Source: Hawksworthiomyces lignivorus
Lineage: Eukaryota > Ascomycota > Sordariomycetes > Ophiostomatales > Ophiostomataceae
DNA: 64,000 bases
Direction of reading: 5' to 3'
NCBI GenBank assembly: GCA_002917075.1
Contig: NTMA01000008.1
Location: 124,001-188,000, forward strand
In this document: piece after piece, positions 1 through 12,517 of the stretch
Position numbering within the stretch: the first letter of the stretch is position 1
How the letters are laid out: each line of letters starts with the position of its first letter
The notes under the pieces: model-generated
Database searches by the model: none
What the model was told of the DNA's origin: nothing
Seen by the model: the letters and a program-made list of their open reading frames with translations, nothing else
Position numbers and translations under genes: made by a program

Positions 1-2765
1 ATGTGTTTTAAATTACCACTTCAGTAGCTGCTGAATTGCCCATATCGTAATACTGCACCTGCACCAAAAGAGAAGGCAATAAACTCCACTTCTCGCTGAA
101 AGCAGTACATCGCTCTTTCCTACGGCGGTTTTGCTCCCCGAAGCACGAGTCCATTTTCTCCAAAAGAGATGTCTTTCGTACGAGTCCACCTGGAACAGGG
201 AGCACTGGCAGCAAAATGTGTACGAACATATGTGGCGAAATAAATATGCAATTCCAGAGTTCATGTTGACTAGACAGTTTACAGAGGCGAACAGCAAAAA
301 AACTGCTTTGATTTGGCTTTATTGTTGTGGTCCTCGGCTAACTGCAGAATTAGCTGCATGCTTCGTACATTAAAAGTGAAAATGCAAATCTTGCAGAATC
401 AAAAAGTACGGCGTCCGTTCGCCGCATATGAAGCCTTCTCCAGACACCCACAGACGCTGCGGCGCCTCCTTTAGAACGATACAAAACCCGGCCCAGGCAA
501 AACAAAGAGATCATAAACGAGAAACGCAAAGAACAACATCACAGAAGTCCGTAGAAAACACCCGCCAATCCCCGCCGTTCTAAAACCTCGCATGCGATAT
601 GCATACATTATACACCGCGAGGAGCCAATTGGCATCGCTGTCGCAGATGCTCTCGGCGAGGGGAGAGGGAACGATTGGTGGGGTGCACCGAACATACATG
701 TAGAGACAACGACATGCATCCTGTTTGCATGTAATTACGGACGCGAAGGAATGCGAGAGACGCCAAGTGAAGACGTTGTTTTGGTTGTGTGCGCCCGATG
801 CAACTCTTTCTGAATACTCCGTACTTTCTGCATTCTTGTGCGTTGATATTGTTATTATTATGTGTTGACATGGTGGAGAGACCAGAGATAGCAGGAGAAC
901 CCCCTCCAAAGCAAGCCACAAAGCTATTTTTGTTCACGATGTCTGTTCGTTCTGACGCTCTATGGAAGAGATGTATCTGTACGCAAGCTGCACGCGAGTC
1001 GTCCGTACTCGTACGTGTACTCCGTACGAAGCAGCTCTGCTACCTCTCAAACTCCCCCTCTTGGACAACTGCAAGACGCACCACGCATCCGTCCTACCGA
1101 CCAAAAGCTCCACACACACCAATTCTCTTTTACTACGTCGTACCCTCCACTTCTTCTTTCTCTCTTCTTCTTCTACAAGCAGCAAACAGGCAGGACCACC
1201 TTAGCCCGGCACCACGTTAGCTGTCTCATCCGAGCTATCCTATCCACTCTTGGCTCCCTAATACTTGCCCACCCCTGTCCCACAGAGTCAACTCCATCTT
1301 GAAGGATACCTTCATCCCCCTTTAGTTGCATCTTTGACGTCCACTTTCTCCATGGTATTCCAATCGCACCTTATTATTGGCGCCACCTGATTGTTTCATG
1401 GATGTGGCCTGTGTGTTGTCGACTCGCTGTCGTCGTGCCTCAAATAAAGAATGCTCTCAAGACCACGGCATCGAAGGAGGAACACAACACTCGCTGCGGC
1501 TGCGCTGTGGACAGCGAGTGGACTGCTTCTCATCCTGCTCATGTTCGCCGCGCTGCAGTCGGTACTAAAATGCGGATTGTACTCCGTAGTTGGGACCGTA
1601 ATATATGAGGTGCATAACAATTGAACAAAGAGGCAAATGAGGAGTGCAAACAACGGCTGAGGCACACCAAGAACGGACCTGATATCTGACCCGCCTACGT
1701 ACTCCGTATCTCCTATACTACCTCCTCTGCAAGTGCATAGCTACTTTCTACGCTTCTTTCTCTCGGCGTGCTGCTTTTTTCGGCCATCTGTTGTCCTGGT
1801 CCAGCTGTTACTGACCTGGCCTAGACTCGTAGAGTTGCAAGCTCTTGGCTCTTTCTTGACAAGGCCCGCCCTCTGATCTTCAACACGCCTGACACACTAT
1901 CTTGCTTTTTGTTACCTTTCCCTCTTCCCTTCTCGCTTACTCTTGTCTATTACCCTCACACCCCCGGATCGACCATCTTGTTAGTGCTGGCTAGTACTGC
2001 GCATGCTCGGAATATGATACCTGATGCTGCGCCCTGGATATCATATGTCCCACCTGCATACGCCGAAGTCCACAACACCAGCAAAATAATATACTAACAA
2101 AAGCTCCCCCTCTCTTCCCCTTTTCATACACATACAACCTCTCATCTTCCCTCTTCGTCTCTCCTTTCCCTCCTTTCCCTTCTTTCGATCGTTTGTCTGT
2201 TCGGTCAAACAATTCCTTTGGATATCTTCCGCCGGTTCGACCAAGATACTTTCCATTGCCTGGCTATTGTCCCTTCAGCCTCCTACAAAGTGCCGGCCGA
2301 CTAGGCTGTGTGCACTCGCTCTGCTGGCCACGGAGTGTCCTTCTGTTTCTCTTCAAAGGGGGGACTTACACACCAAATTTGGCTGCCTCTCTGCGCCTGT
2401 GTCTTGGTCCTGTCTCTCCCCTGGGGGGGTTCTTGCATTCTTGACGGCCGCGACCAATGTTCGATCAGGAGACAAAGTAGAAGACGTGTAAGAAGGCGCC
2501 GTGGGCTAACCGAGCCGGACTATGCTCTTCAGCTGCCAGTCCTGGCAAGCTCGGTGATTTATAAAGGCCTTTTTAGCCATTTACTCTTCCATTCTGGTGC
2601 CCGATGGACTGGCTTCATTGAACAAACACGCCTTTTCTTTTCCTTTCTCCCTGCCATTGGCCCTCCGGGTCCTTCTTTTAGTCGGATCCATACAACAGTC
2701 TCACTTTCGGCGAGACTTGCTCGTGGCTCACTGCTCTCTCCGTGCAACTACATCTGCATTACGCC
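1..2765. other. Intergenic region upstream of the 957-aa gene
   Basis: No open frame here reads like a conserved protein. The interval holds four copies of the 9-mer TACTCCGTA (815, 1018, 1580 and 1700). Pyrimidine-rich stretches at about 2100-2200 and 2630-2740 have the strand bias expected of the promoter and leader of the plus-strand gene that starts at 2766. Short frames such as 789-1220 and 2308-2769 are rich in Ser, Leu and Arg and look like chance frames in CT-rich DNA. Confidence 0.6.
2560..2565 (+). promoter_or_regulatory. TATA-box-like element
   Basis: A TATAAA hexamer lies in the context TTTATAAAGG, about 200 nt upstream of the start codon at 2766. It precedes a pyrimidine-rich stretch that could be the transcribed leader. 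The position is compatible with a core promoter element, but fungal promoters often lack functional TATA boxes, so this is a sequence match only. Confidence 0.3.
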
Positions 2766-5707
2766 ATGAAGAGGGCTACCTTCTTTAAGCAGGCCGGAAC
2801 GGCCAGTCCGGAACCAGTCAAACCTGCTCGCCAATCCATCCGTGGCCGCATCTCAGCTCCAATTCCTATGCCGGACCCTCTTGCACCCGGTACCTTCCCT
2901 ATTTCCAACCCTCCGCCAAGCGCCTATGGAATAAGACAGGAACCTCCCATAGCTGAAGAAGAATTGCCAAGCACTCAGCCGCCAGCGGAGTCTGCTCCCG
3001 GTGTTTCTCCTAGTGACGAGGAGCTTCCAAGACCAGCAACTTCCCCGGAGCCAGATGTCGCTCCGGAGTCGGAGCCAGAGATTGCCCCCGTTCCCGAGGA
3101 GAAGACAACTCCACCTCCTCAAGCAGTATCGATATTGCATGCCTCAAAACCGAGGCCACTTACTAGCACTCCAGCAGGCCATCGAAGAATGGCGACATTA
3201 GAACAGCAGCAGCAGCAGATAGCTTCTTCGACACAATTAGCTCCCCAGCCAGCTTCAAATCCCTCGCCAGCAAGTGCTGTGCCTAGTGCTAGTACCAGCG
3301 CTGCCAACTCGGGATCTTCACCAGTCTATCATCATCGCACAAATCCTTCAAGCACCTTGAGATATTCAGAAGTCAGTGGTATCTCTATTGGTGCAGGCAC
3401 CAGTGCTGAAGGCACCGTGAGCGGTAGCCCAAAGCCGCAAAGGAAAAAGTCTACTCTGCGCGGTGCCCTCAGCAAGCTCTTTGGTCGTCGGAAGAAGGTA
3501 GACAGCCAACTTATCTCCGCCAGCGTCACGCCGGCTCAGGGCCAGAGCCACGACATGGGCCCCCAACACCGCAGTGTACGCTCTGTATGTGTAATCGCTT
3601 CCATGTCCCCCTTCTATTCATTTTTGCAAAATCACCCTCTAACAAATATCAGGATCCCACCATACTTGGTAGACCAAGAGAAAATGAGCCAAAGCGATCT
3701 GCCTCTCTTCCTATCACTGAATATGACCGGGCGCTACGGTCACACTCGATTGGACCAGAGGAGATTGCGGCAATTGAGAGTGCACGAGATTCATTCCAGG
3801 TTGAGGGTAGTCCGGCCAACTTCAACACCGCTGGTCGGCACCGTGCGGGTACGGCGACAAACCGTATGCTGTTCCCACAGCACGGGCGCCGGCGTAATGG
3901 CAGCAGCAGCGCTGACTTTTTGAGTGGTGGAGAGTGGGCCGGCTTGTCTCCGCGACCGGCCAGCGCCCACGGACGTGGTACCAACCACCAGCTATCAGGA
4001 ATGGCTCTTGGTGGCGGCAGCGGCAGCGGCATAGGCTTGGGTCTCGACCACACTCAAGGTGGCAGCCATTCAAACGGCGCACCTGATCCAAGCGAGATTG
4101 GTCGTGCCATCACGTCTGATGTCGCAGGAGGCAATGATTTGGCACACAAGAGACGCTCTCGGTCTCTCTCTGGTCTTCATGACATGGCATTCGAGCAATC
4201 GGCATCAAGACGTCGCAGCGACGAAATCCGATTTTGGCGCGAGAGCTACGATCCGGCATTTCTGTCTCCGCTTTCGTCTGGGCACGATATGGATTTTGAT
4301 GATGACGGTGAGACCGAAGACAACGACGAACATGGCGATGAGGACGAGGAGGACGATGACGAGGAAGAAGAAGTAGCCCATGATGTCAATGAGGACCAAA
4401 CCCCCGACGATCCAGAAGAGTCAGCGGAGCAAGAAGTCGAGGGCGTTGACGATAACGCTATCCCCGCGTCTCTGCTCAACAGCCTGCCTGACTCGCCTAT
4501 TACACCACACGAAGAGCAGCTGCTTCAGCGACAACGACAAGTGCAACGGCCTAAATCACCACCTCAGCCGTTTGCCTTCGGTGATCTTTCGAATTTGGCC
4601 ACTTCTTCTGGGGCCGTGAGGATCACTCAGCAAGGCGGCATCGATGCCCGACTCGTCGACCTCGAGACGCGGATGCATCAGATGGAACGAGTTGTCGACC
4701 AATTGTGCCACGCTGTACCTGGATTCAAAGGACCGCTGGCGACGTCTGTGCCTCCAGACCAGATCCCGCGGTCTGTCCCACCTTTACCTGAGTCGGCGTC
4801 TTTGCATTCCCCCTCTTCACCCTCAGCACAGCCGGCGATTCCGCCCATACCGGCGATCTACCAGACTCAAGCTGCCAATGACAACGGTAGCAGCACCAAC
4901 TTCCCCTTTGCTCTCGTGGCTTCCTCATCGAGATACAGCAGCAGCCGCCAGTCCGGCCACTCGGGCCACTCTCTAGACTCGGACATGCATTCTCACATGT
5001 CCTTCGGTGATGGCCAGACATACGTTGCATCGCTGCACCCCCCCTCCAGCTCGGCCACGCAGACGCAGTCCGTCTTGGCTCCTGCCCCTGGAGCAAGCTC
5101 CAATCTCTCGCCGGGCGGCTACTCGCCTGCGCTCCGGCCAACTTCGACCTCCACCGTACGAGGAGTGACGAGCCTGCCGACGCTCAACGCAGGCGGGAAC
5201 GTTGCTTCCCACAATCTAGCAGGCTCTTCAACCGCGGATCTGGTGGCGCAGCTAGAGTCTGAACGCGTGGTTCGCGAGACGCTCGAAAAGCAGGTGAAGA
5301 AATTGAACGAGAGAGTCAATGCTCTTTCCACAACCATGTACGCCATGGTCCGGGATCCTGCGGCCAAGAGGAGCCGAGAGGCGCTGGCTAGTCGCAGCTC
5401 AAGCAGTCTGCGAGAGCGAGCGGCGACGGTAGCCTCCGCCCACCTGCACACGCCGCGAGCCTCTCGGTCGATGAGGAAGCTGGGGCACGAGGAGTCCACC
5501 GAGGCAGAAACGGAGTCTGAAGGTTTTCACTCGCCAGTGGAAGAGGTGAAAGAAGACGAACACAACTACAACTACAACTACACAGACAATGACAACAGCA
5601 CGGCCAGCAGCACAGCCGCCCAAGCGGATTCCAAGCGCCAAAAGAAGGCGGCGAGGACGCTCAGCCTGGGCCAGTTGACGCTTGGAAAGAGTGCAGTCCA
5701 CACATAA
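2766..5707 (+). CDS. Ser-rich acidic coiled-coil protein, function unknown (957 aa)
   Basis: Two exons are inferred, 2766-3584 and 3653-5707. The 68-nt phase-0 intron has a GTATGT donor, a CTAAC branch site near 3639 and an ATCAG acceptor. The start is the first in-frame ATG; the frame opens only slightly upstream. I do not recognise the family. The N-terminal third is rich in Pro, Ser and Glu and contains a short basic stretch (residues about 225-240, Lys/Arg-rich). Residues about 486-542 are strongly acidic, with runs of Asp and Glu. Two helical segments with heptad-like spacing, at about 602-627 and 802-839, could form coiled coils. Long Ser/Pro-rich linkers suggest a largely disordered, phosphorylated protein, perhaps a cortical or nuclear scaffold. 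No catalytic motif was seen. The stop is TAA at 5705-5707. Confidence 0.85.
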
Positions 5708-7260
5708 TAGCATACCTACCTACCTATGCACAACGAGCCCATACGGAAATGAAAGATTCTTGCCAACTATAGTACGACAATACCTAAGCGGTCATATTTC
5801 GCTCTTGATTTTCTTTTTTATTTATTTTTGCCTCCCACAATCTACAGCCCACTATCCTTGTGTTGATTTTCTTATTTCAACTTGAACCTTTTTTTTTTTT
5901 TTATTCATGTCATCTTGTACATTATGATCTTGTTCCTTTCGAGTACTTCCTTCCAGTGGAAGCCATTTATTCTCCGAGTTTGTCCAAATATCTAGCAAAG
6001 CGTGCCAGTGTCGATATCGACCGGATAGCATTTCTTTTGGTACTGGTTCTTTTTCACTTCTCCAAATTCCCTGTTGACTATCACTTGTTGCGAAGAAAGA
6101 CTTGCTGGATGAAGACGGACCCAACGTTTGGCGTAGCGGGTATCTGTGCTTGTCCAAAAGCAGTTGTTGTAAGATACGATATGATAATAATATAAGCCTA
6201 ATGGCATTTTGGCTGCACCGTTCCATTTTGCCCAGCACTGGGTCGTTTTCCCTGTTTCGCGAGATTAGATAGCGGATGACGTCTCTCTGTGAAGCCTATA
6301 GAAAGCCTTTAAAAAGCCTGATGAGGACCTTCTGCTTTGAGCTTAGTGGTTGCGTGGTGTGCTGTTTGGCTCCTTCCGGCCTTGTGCTAATGGCGGCACC
6401 TCAGGCCTGCAGATAGAGCTCTAGGCGACGGGCTCGCCGAACTACTCAATTCGATAGAGCATTTATGGTTATGAATATGCACACAGAACGTAAGGCACAG
6501 TCAACGGTTGTCAATGGACTCTTTTGACAGTTTTGTTCGGGCAGTTTGATCTCACTCGCCAGCAAATAAGGTTTTTTCTTATCCCGCGAGCTTTTTCTTT
6601 TTCTTTATTCATCCCGTCTGCTCTGTTTCCTTTCTATCCCCCCAAAAATAAGGAAGATCAAGTTGGTATCACGTAATCCAGGCACTAAGACCTGCTATCC
6701 GCTTTTGGTGCATTTCCTGGTCCCCGCGAGAGCTTGCTTACCTTTTTGCTTCCCCTAATAAATTTTTTTTTTTTTTTTAAAGATAAGCTCCCGCTCCCAG
6801 CATTCATTGCTCTTCCTCTGCTCCGTATGCTTAATTACGACAATCAGCAGAGCTTTGTTCGACGACAGCTAGTGTGCCCGAACGAGACAGATACGACTGC
6901 TGCGACTAACATCTCCACAGAGGAGCAAGGCAGACAGAGTTGCGCAAAAGCAAAACAAAAGAAGTCCATGCTTTGATTGCTGTTAGGCTCAGCCGCATTG
7001 GAAAAATTCCCCCTCCTGCCATCCCGCTCTGGACCATCCCCCTGGTCCGCGGTGAACCTTGTTCTCTTCTCCTTTATCAAGTTGCTTCTCCTTTCCGTCC
7101 CCCGTCCCTCCGTCGCCTTCCGCCTCACCTCATCCCCTTCCGGCAAACATCTCCCCGCCTGGCGATCGCAGAGTTCTTTTTCTTTTTCTTTTTTTTTTTT
7201 TTCGAGAACGCTGCCCACGACTTCGTCTCCCCCCGATATCTTGCGAAATACCTGCCCGCC
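5708..7260. other. Intergenic region between the 957-aa gene and shr3
   Basis: This span holds the 3' flank of the 957-aa gene, then T-rich DNA with homopolymer tracts near 5889 and 6764. A CT-rich stretch at about 7000-7200 immediately precedes shr3 and is probably its promoter and leader. Frames such as 5860-6195 and 6734-6976 start within T-rich DNA and show no family resemblance. No RNA gene was seen. Confidence 0.6.
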
Positions 7261-8076
7261 ATGGCGACCCAGTGGATTGACTGGTCGAAGACCACGCAGT
7301 CGAAGAACTACCGCGGTTCAAACTCGTTTGCCACGTTTATGATCATTGGACGTACGTCTGCTGTCTCTCTGAGTGCCTTTTTTTTCTAGCTGTTCCCTCT
7401 CGGGGCTCTGTCTCCCTGTTGGTGCTCTCGCTAACTCTTTTGACCTGCAGCCGTGTGCTTCTTCCTCGGCATCCTCTTCGCGTTCTTCCCCTACGACTTC
7501 CCGCTCCTCTGGACCTCTGCGCCCGTGCCGCCCGAGTACTACGACCAGCTCGAGATGCACCTCAAGTTCATGCACCAGTCGCCGCCGCTCATCGCCCGCC
7601 TGCTGACCATGATCATCAGCGTCGGCTTCCTGGGCTTCTTCATCAAGCTGTTCCGCCCCTCCGAAGCCAACGTGCTCTTTGACGGCGCCAGCCTCGTGCT
7701 CTACCTCATCGGCACCGGCATCTACATTGCCAACATCGTCCAGGGCCTGCGCTCCGTCAGCGCCGGCATCTGGGACGACCCGGAGGCCAGGGAGACCCAC
7801 GCGGGGCCCCTCACCGGCGAGATCCTGCTCGGCCGCGAGGACAGCCTCAAGGTCCTGTCCGCCTCCAACACCATCCTCGCCCTCGTCCTCGTCGGCGTCC
7901 TCATCCTGCAGGCCGGCCAGTGGTACGCCGAGCGCCGCGAGGCCGACGAGTACGAGCAGCAGCGCCAGCACCAGCACCAGCACCAGCACCAGCACCAGCA
8001 CCAGCAGAACGGCGCCGGCGGCAACGGCAGCCCCAGCAGCAGCGCCACTGCGGCGAGCACCAAGAAGAAGCAGTAG
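7261..8076 (+). CDS. shr3: Shr3-type ER packaging chaperone for amino-acid permeases
   Basis: Two exons, 7261-7351 and 7451-8076, encode 238 aa. The 99-nt intron has a GTACGT donor and a CTGCAG acceptor, and it splits a Pro codon. Shr3 is an ER membrane protein that helps amino-acid permeases fold and enter COPII vesicles. Four hydrophobic segments, at about residues 24-45, 79-97, 110-129 and 171-187, match the four-span family architecture. The motifs FFPYDFPLLW after the first span and GREDSLKVLSASN before the last are typical of fungal Shr3. The C-terminal tail is hydrophilic and carries an alternating Gln/His run at about 200-217 encoded by a CAG-CAC repeat. The protein ends in KKKQ, which fits a KKxx COPI retrieval signal and hence ER residence. 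The next gene downstream is convergent. Confidence 0.93.
7964..8006 (+). repeat. CAG-CAC hexanucleotide repeat coding for Gln-His
   Basis: The Shr3 cytosolic tail contains about six consecutive CAGCAC-type units that give an alternating Gln-His stretch. Repeats of this type vary in length between strains. The tract lies after the last membrane span and before the C-terminal KKKQ, so length change should not disturb the membrane domain. Confidence 0.8.
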
Positions 8077-9070
8077 AGGAAAGGGGGGAAATGGGCTTGC
8101 CAGAGCTTTTTCTTTCTCTCTTTGGCGCGGCATATGTTATATAATGTAGGGTATACTGCTGATTATTGTTTCTTCCGGATATGGCACATTTTCTCTTTTT
8201 TTTTTGGTCGTTTTTCTTTCTATGCTAAGGGAGGGGGGTTTTCATATCACCGGAAACAATAGAAATGAGATGCATCTTGGACTACCATGGGAAACCGCAT
8301 GTGCAAGAGAAGATGACGGGATGACGACGTTCAGGTTGCGTCTTGGGAAAGGCGGTCAGGTGGCGAGAAGGAGGACAGGCGGTTCGGCAGGCGAGTCTTT
8401 GATGTGGTTGGAACCACACAGGCGTATCAAAATACAACGTTCATGCGCAGAGCTTTCCTGGCTGCACTGCTATCTCCTGCTTCTGACGTGCTTTATGTCT
8501 GTGATCGCTCCTGACGAAATGGTTATGGCGTCACAAGCCGCAAAGGGCACTACAAGAAGGCGAGGCACCTTAGGGGAATGACTATCTCAGGTAACTTCCT
8601 ACGAGGCAAAGCAGAAGTGTGCTGAGCATCAACGGCCGTGCATATACGAGCTCTAGACAAAGAAAGGTAAAAGGAATGCATGGTCAATTGAAACATTGAA
8701 AAGACAAAACTAAATGAGTGACAAAATAGTGAAAGATTCAAAGTCTTTCTTACGATCAAACTATCGGAAAACAATCTGGCAGCATCACTTAGGAAAGATC
8801 CCCATTTCCTTTCTCTTGCAAAACTCGACAACAATCTGAATCATCTTCAAGAATTCAAGTGCTTTAATTCTGCGCAATATCGACACTCTTCTTCATCGTG
8901 CTTCCTTCTTTCTTTTCTTACTTTTTTTTTTGTCTTGTGTCTTTTTTAGGATTGATTTTGGTTCATATTGGATTCTGAAATAGCGCGCCTCACCAAGCGC
9001 GCCGTTCTCGATAGTGACCTTTCGGCCACTTTGGTGTCTTCTCAGACTCCTTGTTCGCACTGGGCCCCCC
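8077..9070. other. Convergent intergenic region between shr3 and the Ca2+/H+ exchanger
   Basis: Both flanking genes end here, so the interval contains two 3' flanks. T-rich stretches near 8195-8215 and 8915-8950 could be part of the untranslated ends. The plus frame 8204-8581 lacks an early ATG in good context and resembles no family I know. No hairpin terminator or RNA gene is evident. Confidence 0.6.
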
Positions 9071-12000
9071 TTAACCCCACGAGCTGGCATCCGTAGTCGA
9101 TGGGTAGTAGAAGGCGACCAGGCTGATGATAACGTATGTGGCGCAGAGCAGCGCGCCCTCCAGGTAGTTGCTGCGGCCGTCCAAGACCAGGAAGTTGACG
9201 ATGAACGCCGATACAAAGAGACAGACTGTCTCGAACAATGTAAAATACAGCGTCATGTCACGGCCAATGATCCAGCCCAGGATCACTACCAGGGGCGTCA
9301 TGAACAGCGCGATCTGGATGGAGCTGCCTACGGCCACGCCGATGGCCAGGTCCATCTTGTTTTTCATGGCGACCATGACGGCCGTGACGTGCTCGGCCGC
9401 GTTGCCCACGATGGGCAGGATGATCAGGCCGATGAACACCTCGCCCACGGAGCTCGTTGCAACTAGACCGTTGATGGAGCTAACCATAAACTCGGCGCAG
9501 GCCGCGACTAGGCCCGTCGTTACCAATAGCATGATCACGGCCGCCTTTCGAGAGAGCGTTAGATGCTCATCGTCGCCATCGCCGCCGTCTTTCTTCTCGG
9601 AAAGTACGGCTAGGCCTGTAGCGGGGATCTGCGACGGTAGCATGGCGCCCGGCGGTCGGAACTGGTACTGGTTGAGCCGGTCAGGGAGTGAGTTGGTGCG
9701 GCGAATACCGTAGCGGACGCGGGGGATCGGGCCTGTCGTGGCGGCCGGGGCGGCCTGCGTGCCGGGGGGGTGCGTAAAGACCGTGGGGGCTAGGCTCTTT
9801 GCGACGGGCCGAAGCGACATTGCACGCAAGTTGAATGCCCGCCGGGCAGAGGCCAGGTCCGCTGCAGCACTAGCAGGGTTGCCACACTCGTCCACGTCTC
9901 CATTTACCACAGCGGGTGCCGAAATAGCAAAGTCCACGCGGCGCGTTTCGCCGTTGGCAACCGAAGCGATGCTGCTTGCTCCAAGAATGCTGACAGGTTT
10001 CGTATACAAGATGTCGGTCGATATAGGCTTCCCGGTGTGGTCTACATTGGGTCCCCCATGGGCAGTGGCCGGAGCGACACCTTCAGAGCCTTCCAAGATC
10101 GTGTCCTCCGTGGCGGCGACATGGTCAGTGGACCCAACGCGACTAGACTTTTTCTTGTTCTTGCGATAGTGGCGGAGAGAACGCCTATAATGGCGCTTCT
10201 TGTGGCGGCGGGGCGGGGCATCATCCTCTTCGATAGCCTCTTCGTTGATGTCCATAGTGGTCAAACGCGGGAATGGCGTCGGCCGTGTAGACGACTCCTC
10301 CGAGAAAGGGTCGTCATTCGTGGCAGCAACGGTGCTAAATGATGGCGTCCGTGTTGGTCCTGTAAAAACGCTCTCGGCCGTATCCAGTGAAGCGACGCTC
10401 GACTTGCGTCGGCGGCTGCCACGGATCACACGGCGCATCCGCTTCCGCATAGTATCCCGGGAGTGGCCAGAGCTGTCCGAGTCTGAGGACGATGATGAGC
10501 TGTCATCAGAGCTGGACGAGTCAAGCCAAGCGGCAGCCGGACCAGGAGTGGCCTCTTCATCAATGATGTGCTGCGGCGTAGACTCGTACATGTAGGCATG
10601 AGACTTGAGCTGGAACAGAAGGTAGATACCATAAACCAAGAGCAAAACCTAATTATGTGTTAGCTATCAAGCGGCCGAGGTTTGAAAATCCGATTCTCAA
10701 TGTGAACATACCACACTTGTTCCTCGGCTGATTTTGAGCGACTCAATGTCGGCTTTGGCAGTATCGCTAAAGGAGGCATGAAAAGCAGTCTGGGCGCATT
10801 AGAAACAGAGCAGCACAGGAAAATCAAAACGGATAGAGAACTGGAAGTCCTCACGGGCAATACAAGGCTGATAACACTCAGACTGAGCAGACAAGCACTC
10901 ATTTGCGTAACGGTGCTGTTGTAAATCTGGACCATGTGAATTAGCAACCATGTGACATACGGGAAAGCAACAGCGCGCCTGATAATGGCCATACCTGTTC
11001 GCGAAAGCGTAGTCCACCCAAGAGAAAGCCCATGCCCAAGATCAAGAGAAGATTGGCCAAAATGGAGCCCAGAAGCGAGGCTTGTACAATACGAATTTGA
11101 TTCTAGTGTAATGTTAGAAGGCACAACGGCCAAAAAAAAGGGGCTGAATGGGATATGCATAAATACGAACGTACTTTGACCAGAGCAATACTGTTTGCCA
11201 TGAGAGTGAGGTGCGGAAATAGGTTAGTGGGAATGTCAAATAGGACTGCAGATGAAGCATAAGAGACATCACGCATGGGAAAATAAGGCTCAAAATAAAA
11301 CGGAGACCAGGGTGCTTCTCAACAAGGAGAATCCAGGCAAGAGAAAACAGAGACAACGAAAGAGGAAGAGGCCATGACGACTTCTGACGCGATTGATTTG
11401 ATAAGAGGGCAGCTGCTGGCTTTTGGGAGCCGCCCTCTTTCGCTCGTTCTTGTCTCGAGTATCTCACGGGTAAGACATACATACTGAGTCGTTAGCAACA
11501 GGGGAACCGTTTTTTTTTTTTTTTTTTTTTTTTGTTTATGACGCTTCGGGAACAAGCAAGCTCTGGCGCCGAGCAGGCACGGACATACAAGATGATCAAT
11601 TCTACAGCATTGCCAAAGGTGATGTTGAGCAGGGCACCAATGGAGTCGCCCATGCGGTGCGCAACCGACTCGGTGGCCAGGCCCAGGAGGCCGGCCAGGG
11701 GGACGATAGCAATGGCATTGAGCGAGAATACGACGGCGGGCGGGCAGTTGGGGACGGCCGCCACAACGATGCCGGCGGGGACAAATACAAGAAAAGCGTT
11801 GAGCCAGCTGTGGAAGAGGATCTTCTTGGTCGTGACGAAGAAGGAGACTACGAGAGCAGCAAGCTTGCTGCGCTTCTCCTGGTTCTCTTCTGCCTGTCCG
11901 TCTTCCGCAGGAAGGGCGTTGGGAGTGGTGACGGTGGTGGTGGTGGTGGTGGTGGCGGCGCCGACGGTCGGGGCAGTGTTGGAAGAAGGGGACGGAATCC

Positions 12001-12517
12001 CACCCTTCTCGCCACCAGCGTCGTCGCCTTCTATGACAGACCTCGGCCGTGCAACCTGTAGTGATGCAGGAGATGCCGCCGCTGGAGACACGGCAGTAGA
12101 GGCGCTGCCACTGGCAGAATTGCCATATGGGTTCCCGGTATTATTATCACGGCGGATGGCCTGGACTGTGTAGTTGCTTGTGTGCTTGCTGCCGTCGCCA
12201 GACGGCTCTCCAGAGACACCGCCATCGTAGGTGAACGAGGAGGGGATAGGAAGGCCAAGTGGATGAGAAGACGCAAGGTGAGACCGTGCGCTTTGTTTTT
12301 GCTTCTGCTGCTGCTGCTGCTGCTGCTGTTGTTGCAGTTTCTCGTGGACGTGAAGATTTGATTCACTTAGGGAAATAGGCTGAGGCTCCGAAGAAGAGTC
12401 CGCGTTAGGTCGTCGCGACGGGCTACGAGAGAGCCGAAGGTGGTCTCCATTCGCTTGCGTAGTTGGGGACAAGCGTAGGTGATCAGTATGAGACTGGTCA
12501 GAAAAGGATTTCTTCAT
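9071..12517 (-). CDS. Vacuolar-type Ca2+/H+ exchanger (CAX family)
   Basis: Six exons are inferred on the minus strand: 12517-11589, 11190-11175, 11102-10995, 10926-10855, 10789-10712 and 10648-9071, giving 926 aa. All phases agree. This antiporter family moves cytosolic Ca2+ into the vacuole in exchange for protons. The two signature alpha-repeats are present: GNAVE in the N-terminal half (Glu at about 306) and GNAAEH in the C-terminal half (Glu at about 820). About eleven hydrophobic spans surround them. The protein is longer than usual because of a roughly 200-residue Ser/Gln-rich N-terminus with a poly-Gln tract and a long acidic, Arg/Ser-rich loop between the halves. The second exon is only 16 nt and the first intron is 398 nt with a 24-nt poly-A run on the coding strand. 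The start is the first in-frame ATG and follows CT-rich DNA. The paralog (VCX1-like or other) cannot be decided here. Confidence 0.93.
11510..11533. repeat. T24 homopolymer tract inside exchanger intron 1
   Basis: There are 24 consecutive T on the plus strand, which read as A24 in the transcript of the exchanger. The tract lies in the long first intron, close to its 5' end. A tract of this length is prone to sequencing and length error. Confidence 0.9.
12302..12337. repeat. CTG/CAG repeat coding for poly-Gln in the exchanger N-terminus
   Basis: A run of CTG/TTG triplets on the plus strand reads as about ten Gln codons in the cytosolic N-terminal extension of the Ca2+/H+ exchanger. It is likely polymorphic in length. 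Confidence 0.85.

Noticed and set aside
7318..8133. 271-codon minus-strand frame opposite shr3
   Set aside because: It is a Val/Leu/Ala-rich shadow of the shr3 coding exon; the plus strand has the conserved family motifs.
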